From: an uncultured Clostridium sp.
Lineage (GTDB): Bacteria; Bacillota; Clostridia; TANB77; CAG-508
Assembly (NCBI GenBank): GCA_947426875.1
Contig: CANEFU010000035.1
Location: forward strand, 1-8,869
Reading direction: 5' to 3'
DNA: 8,869 nt
In this document: piece by piece, positions 7,071 to 8,869 of the stretch
How positions within the stretch are numbered: the stretch's first letter is position 1
How the letters are laid out: each line of letters starts with the position of its first letter
Program-made: the position numbers and the translations under genes
The notes under the pieces: model-generated
What the model was told of the DNA's origin: nothing
Databases searched by the model: none
The model's input: only the letters and a program-made list of their open reading frames with translations

Positions 7071-7120
7071 GACGAAAGCCATAAAAGGTCCTGTTTTCGG
7101 GTATTGTTATGGCTTTCGTC
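7071..7120. repeat. Apical hairpin of the palindrome
   Basis: GACGAAAGCCATAA (7071-7084) pairs perfectly with 7107-7120. Inside the 22-nt loop, CCTG (7090-7093) can pair with CGGG (7098-7101) around TTTT. This is the most GC-rich and compact part of the element and would fold on its own as RNA on either strand. No U-run follows it in either direction, so it is not an ordinary terminator. Confidence 0.75.
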
Positions 7121-7278
7121 ATAGAATTTGTTAACGTGATGTAAGGTAGCCGAGGAATTTATAAAAAATAATAAATGAGTGGTTTTGCCTTGAGCATTCC
7201 TCAGTTTACACAATAACATTTTCTAACTACAAGCTTAGATATACAAAATCTTTCATTTTATCTTTCATACAAAATATT

Positions 7279-7331
7279 ACTTGAAGATACCCCTTTCCTC
7301 AAAATGTAGCAACTTAATTTTATAAAATATT
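7279..7331 (-). repeat. Right terminal inverted repeat, 53 bp
   Basis: This is the inverted copy of 6862-6914 with one mismatch. Its last two bases (7330-7331) are the first two T of the -35 element of the mtnN promoter, so the repeat end is part of that promoter. Confidence 0.85.
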
Positions 7332-7358
7332 GAATAAATAAAAGTTTTATTATATAAT
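7330..7358 (+). promoter_or_regulatory. Promoter of mtnN
   Basis: TTGAAT (7330-7335) and TATAAT (7353-7358) are separated by 17 nt. The upstream AT-rich end of the palindrome (about 7316-7329) is placed like an UP element. The leader before ATG 7401 would be about 35 nt and contains the double ribosome binding site. Confidence 0.75.
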
Positions 7359-7400
7359 TTAGTTGAAGAAAAGGGAAGCATAAGAAAGGAGAGGAGTAAT

Positions 7401-8090
7401 ATGAAAGAAATTGGGATTATTGTCGCCATGGATGAAGAAAGAGAAGCCATTCTCAACATTATGACAGATGTGAAATTAGAACAAATATACAATTTAAGGT
7501 TTCTAAAAGGTAAGATACAAGGGAAGGATTGTATTTTAGTAAAAAGTGGAATTGGAAAAGTAAATGCAGCCAGAACCACACAAATTATGCTAAATCATTT
7601 TGAGGTAGCTTATGTTATCAACTTAGGAGCAGGTGGTTCTATTAATGGATTATTAAATATAGGAGATGTATTAATCGGAAAAGAAGTCGTACAACATGAT
7701 TTTGATATTACCGCATTTGGACATAGTAAAGGATACATTACAGGAGTGGGAGAAAAGATACCATGTAGTAGAGAATTGATAGAAGAGTTTGAACAAATCA
7801 TTCAATCCATACCAGAAAGAAGCTATCAAATAAAAATAGGAGTGATTGCAACAGGAGATATTTTTTGCACAGAGAGCTGGATGAAAGATAAGATACGTGC
7901 GAAATTTAATGCAGATGTAGTAGATATGGAATGTGCAGCGATTGCACAAGTATGTTATTTGGATAATGTTCCATTTATTGTAATAAGAAGTATATCAGAC
8001 ACACCAAATGGAAAAAATGCTACGACATTTGATGAAAATTTAAAATTAGCCTCTAAAAGATGTGCTAATATCTTAAAAGAGATTGTATAA
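7401..8090 (+). CDS. mtnN: 5'-methylthioadenosine/S-adenosylhomocysteine nucleosidase
   Basis: A 229-residue cytoplasmic enzyme that removes adenine from methylthioadenosine and S-adenosylhomocysteine, clearing by-products of S-adenosylmethionine use and feeding methionine salvage and the LuxS route. It has the nucleoside phosphorylase fold. Visible are IGIIVAMDEE at 4-13 with the catalytic-pocket Glu12, SGIGKVNAA (49-57), NLGAGGS (74-80), the DVVDMECAA segment (172-180) with Met176-Glu177 gripping the ribose, and SISD (197-200) with Asp200 as the likely general acid. These match Glu12, Glu174 and Asp197 of the E. coli enzyme, and the length is usual for the family. AAAGGAG (7385-7391) and GAGGAG (7391-7396) precede the ATG. 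It is first in its transcript, with its own promoter, divergent from glmS. The next gene starts 48 nt downstream and has a possible separate promoter. Confidence 0.97.
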   Translation: MKEIGIIVAMDEEREAILNIMTDVKLEQIYNLRFLKGKIQGKDCILVKSGIGKVNAARTTQIMLNHFEVAYVINLGAGGSINGLLNIGDVLIGKEVVQHDFDITAFGHSKGYITGVGEKIPCSRELIEEFEQIIQSIPERSYQIKIGVIATGDIFCTESWMKDKIRAKFNADVVDMECAAIAQVCYLDNVPFIVIRSISDTPNGKNATTFDENLKLASKRCANILKEIV

Positions 8091-8112
8091 ATTTTAGAAA
8101 TTAGTATATAAT
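8083..8112 (+). promoter_or_regulatory. Candidate promoter of the dehydrogenase-like gene
   Basis: TTGTAT (8083-8088) and TATAAT (8107-8112) are separated by 18 nt. The -35 overlaps the end of mtnN. The -10 lies 13 nt before the AGGAGGG ribosome binding site (8126-8132). Read-through from mtnN is also possible because no terminator lies between the genes. Confidence 0.5.
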
Positions 8113-8138
8113 CTAAATAAATGATAGGAGGGATTTTT

Positions 8139-8869
8139 GTGGATAGAAAAATCAAAGTAGTTCAATATGGAGCTGGAAAAATGAGTGTCTATACGATGCG
8201 ATATGTATATGAAAAAGGAGCTGAAATAGTAGGTGCTATTGATGTGAATCCAGAGGTAATTGGAAAAGATATCGGAGAGATAATGGGAGTAGAAAATAAG
8301 GGCGTAAAAGTAGTTTCATTAGAAGAAGCAGAAAACATGATGAGAGAAACAAAACCAGATGTTGCTATTGTTACCACGATGAGTTTAATAAGTGATGTAG
8401 AAGAGGCTTTAATGTTATGTGCAAAATTAGGTGTAAATGCGATTACAACATGTGAAGAAGCTTTTTATCCTGCTAATTCAAATCCTGGTGTAACCAAAAA
8501 AATAGATGATATGGCAAAACAAACGAATTGTACGATAACAGGAAGTGGTTATCAAGACATTTATTGGGGACAATTAATTTCTAGTATAGCAGGTTCAACA
8601 CAAACGGAAGCTCTAGCTATAATGTAGAAGATTATGGAATTGCTTTAGCAAAAGCACATGGAGCAGGATTATCTTTAGAAGAATTTGACAAACAAGTAGC
8701 ATCAGTGGATAGAATTTCAGACGAAGAAAGACAGGCTATGATTAATAAGGGAGAATATTTGCCATCTTATATGTGGAATGTAAATGGATGGTTATGTGCT
8801 AAATTAGGACTTACCGTAAAAAGTCAAACACAAAAAACAGTACCACAAACTCATACAGAGGATATTGCC
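8139..8869 (+). pseudogene. ord: 2,4-diaminopentanoate dehydrogenase-like gene, frameshifted and cut by the window end
   Basis: The product resembles the NAD(P)-dependent 2,4-diaminopentanoate dehydrogenase of clostridial ornithine fermentation, which has a DapB-like fold. The start is GTG 8139, placed 6 nt after AGGAGGG (8126-8132); ATG 8121 lies upstream of that site and is rejected. The first frame shows a Rossmann motif VVQYGAGKMS (7-16), Asp35 ending the second strand, and the family-like TTMSLISDVEEA, TTCEEAFYP and GSGYQDIYWG. It stops at TAG 8625. From 8606 the homologous sequence continues in another frame (GSSSYNVEDYG, later LPSYMWNVNGWL) and stays open to 8869. The break is at about 8603-8605 and needs a loss of 3n+1 nt. 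My memory of the family suggests about 16 nt are missing. This could be a real inactivation or a sequence error. None of the other ornithine-pathway genes is visible. Confidence 0.8.

Larger units (their letters stand above)
6862..7331. mobile_element. 470-bp nested palindrome, MITE-like or foldback element
   Basis: The whole divergent intergenic region is one imperfect inverted repeat centred near 7096. Complementary blocks are nested and colinear: 6862-6914 with 7279-7331 (52 of 53), 6955-6962 with 7231-7238, 6966-6973 with 7218-7225, 6983-6991 with 7200-7208, 7005-7021 with 7171-7187 (17 perfect), and 7071-7084 with 7107-7120 (14 perfect). Block offsets from the two ends agree within 2 nt. 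There is no convincing coding region. The strongly conserved ends with diverged interior fit terminal inverted repeats of a non-autonomous mobile element, but no transposase family is recognised. It could instead be a structured RNA or a local inverted duplication. The 12-bp palindrome ATTTTATAAAAT is present at both ends (6865-6876 and 7317-7328) and could be a target duplication or part of the repeat. Confidence 0.6.

Noticed and set aside
7071..7120. Apical hairpin as an intrinsic terminator between divergent genes
   Set aside because: No T-run follows the stem on either strand, and both neighbouring genes read away from it, so there is no transcript for it to end.
6862..7331. CRISPR array or tandem repeat
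   Set aside because: The repeats are inverted and nested around one centre, not direct and evenly spaced.
7277..7579. Minus-strand 100-residue open frame
   Set aside because: It is antisense to the start of mtnN and continues into the palindrome arm, with composition typical of a shadow frame.
8595..8627. Programmed ribosomal frameshift in the dehydrogenase-like gene
   Set aside because: No slippery heptamer or downstream stimulator is evident, and the segment between the two halves looks shorter than the family expects, so a deletion explains it better.

Overview
The window is AT-rich throughout, with strong AGGAGG-type ribosome binding sites and A/T-biased codons. It carries the sporulation gene bofA, a glmS ribozyme and a 2,4-diaminopentanoate dehydrogenase-like gene of the ornithine fermentation pathway. 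Together these point to a low-GC Firmicute, most likely an anaerobic spore-forming (or formerly spore-forming) member of the Clostridia. It reads as chromosome, with one conjugation-type gene at the left edge.

Left part (1-2434): a minus-strand gene encodes a 776-residue VirD4/TraG-like coupling ATPase with an N-terminal membrane region. Nothing is recognisable in 1-36. Divergent from it, a plus-strand pair (2575-3200) encodes a DUF2508/YaaL-like protein and BofA, the order seen downstream of recR in Bacillus, but recR is not here. A hairpin plus T-run lies between the two genes.

Middle (3215-4080): a consensus-like promoter drives two small signalling genes, a stand-alone receiver-domain protein and a single-PAS protein with a Cys-His motif. 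Both end at a perfect 17-bp stem bidirectional terminator, which also ends the opposing operon.

Opposing operon (4077-6851, minus strand): promoter, glmS ribozyme leader, glmS (glucosamine-6-phosphate synthase), then a YqeK-like HD-domain hydrolase whose ribosome binding site overlaps the glmS stop codon. The ribozyme implies feedback by glucosamine-6-phosphate on the transcript that also encodes the HD hydrolase.

Divergent intergenic region (6852-7329): this is filled by a 470-bp nested palindrome. Its outermost 53 bp match in 52 of 53 positions, the inner arms are diverged but colinear, and the tip is a compact hairpin. It holds no gene. It abuts the glmS promoter on one side and overlaps the promoter of the next gene on the other, so both promoters have the same sequence just upstream of their -35 elements.

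Right part (7330-8869): mtnN (MTA/SAH nucleosidase) is followed by a 2,4-diaminopentanoate dehydrogenase-like gene starting at GTG 8139. Its reading frame breaks at about 8603-8605 and resumes in another frame to the end of the window, so it is either a recent pseudogene or a sequence error.
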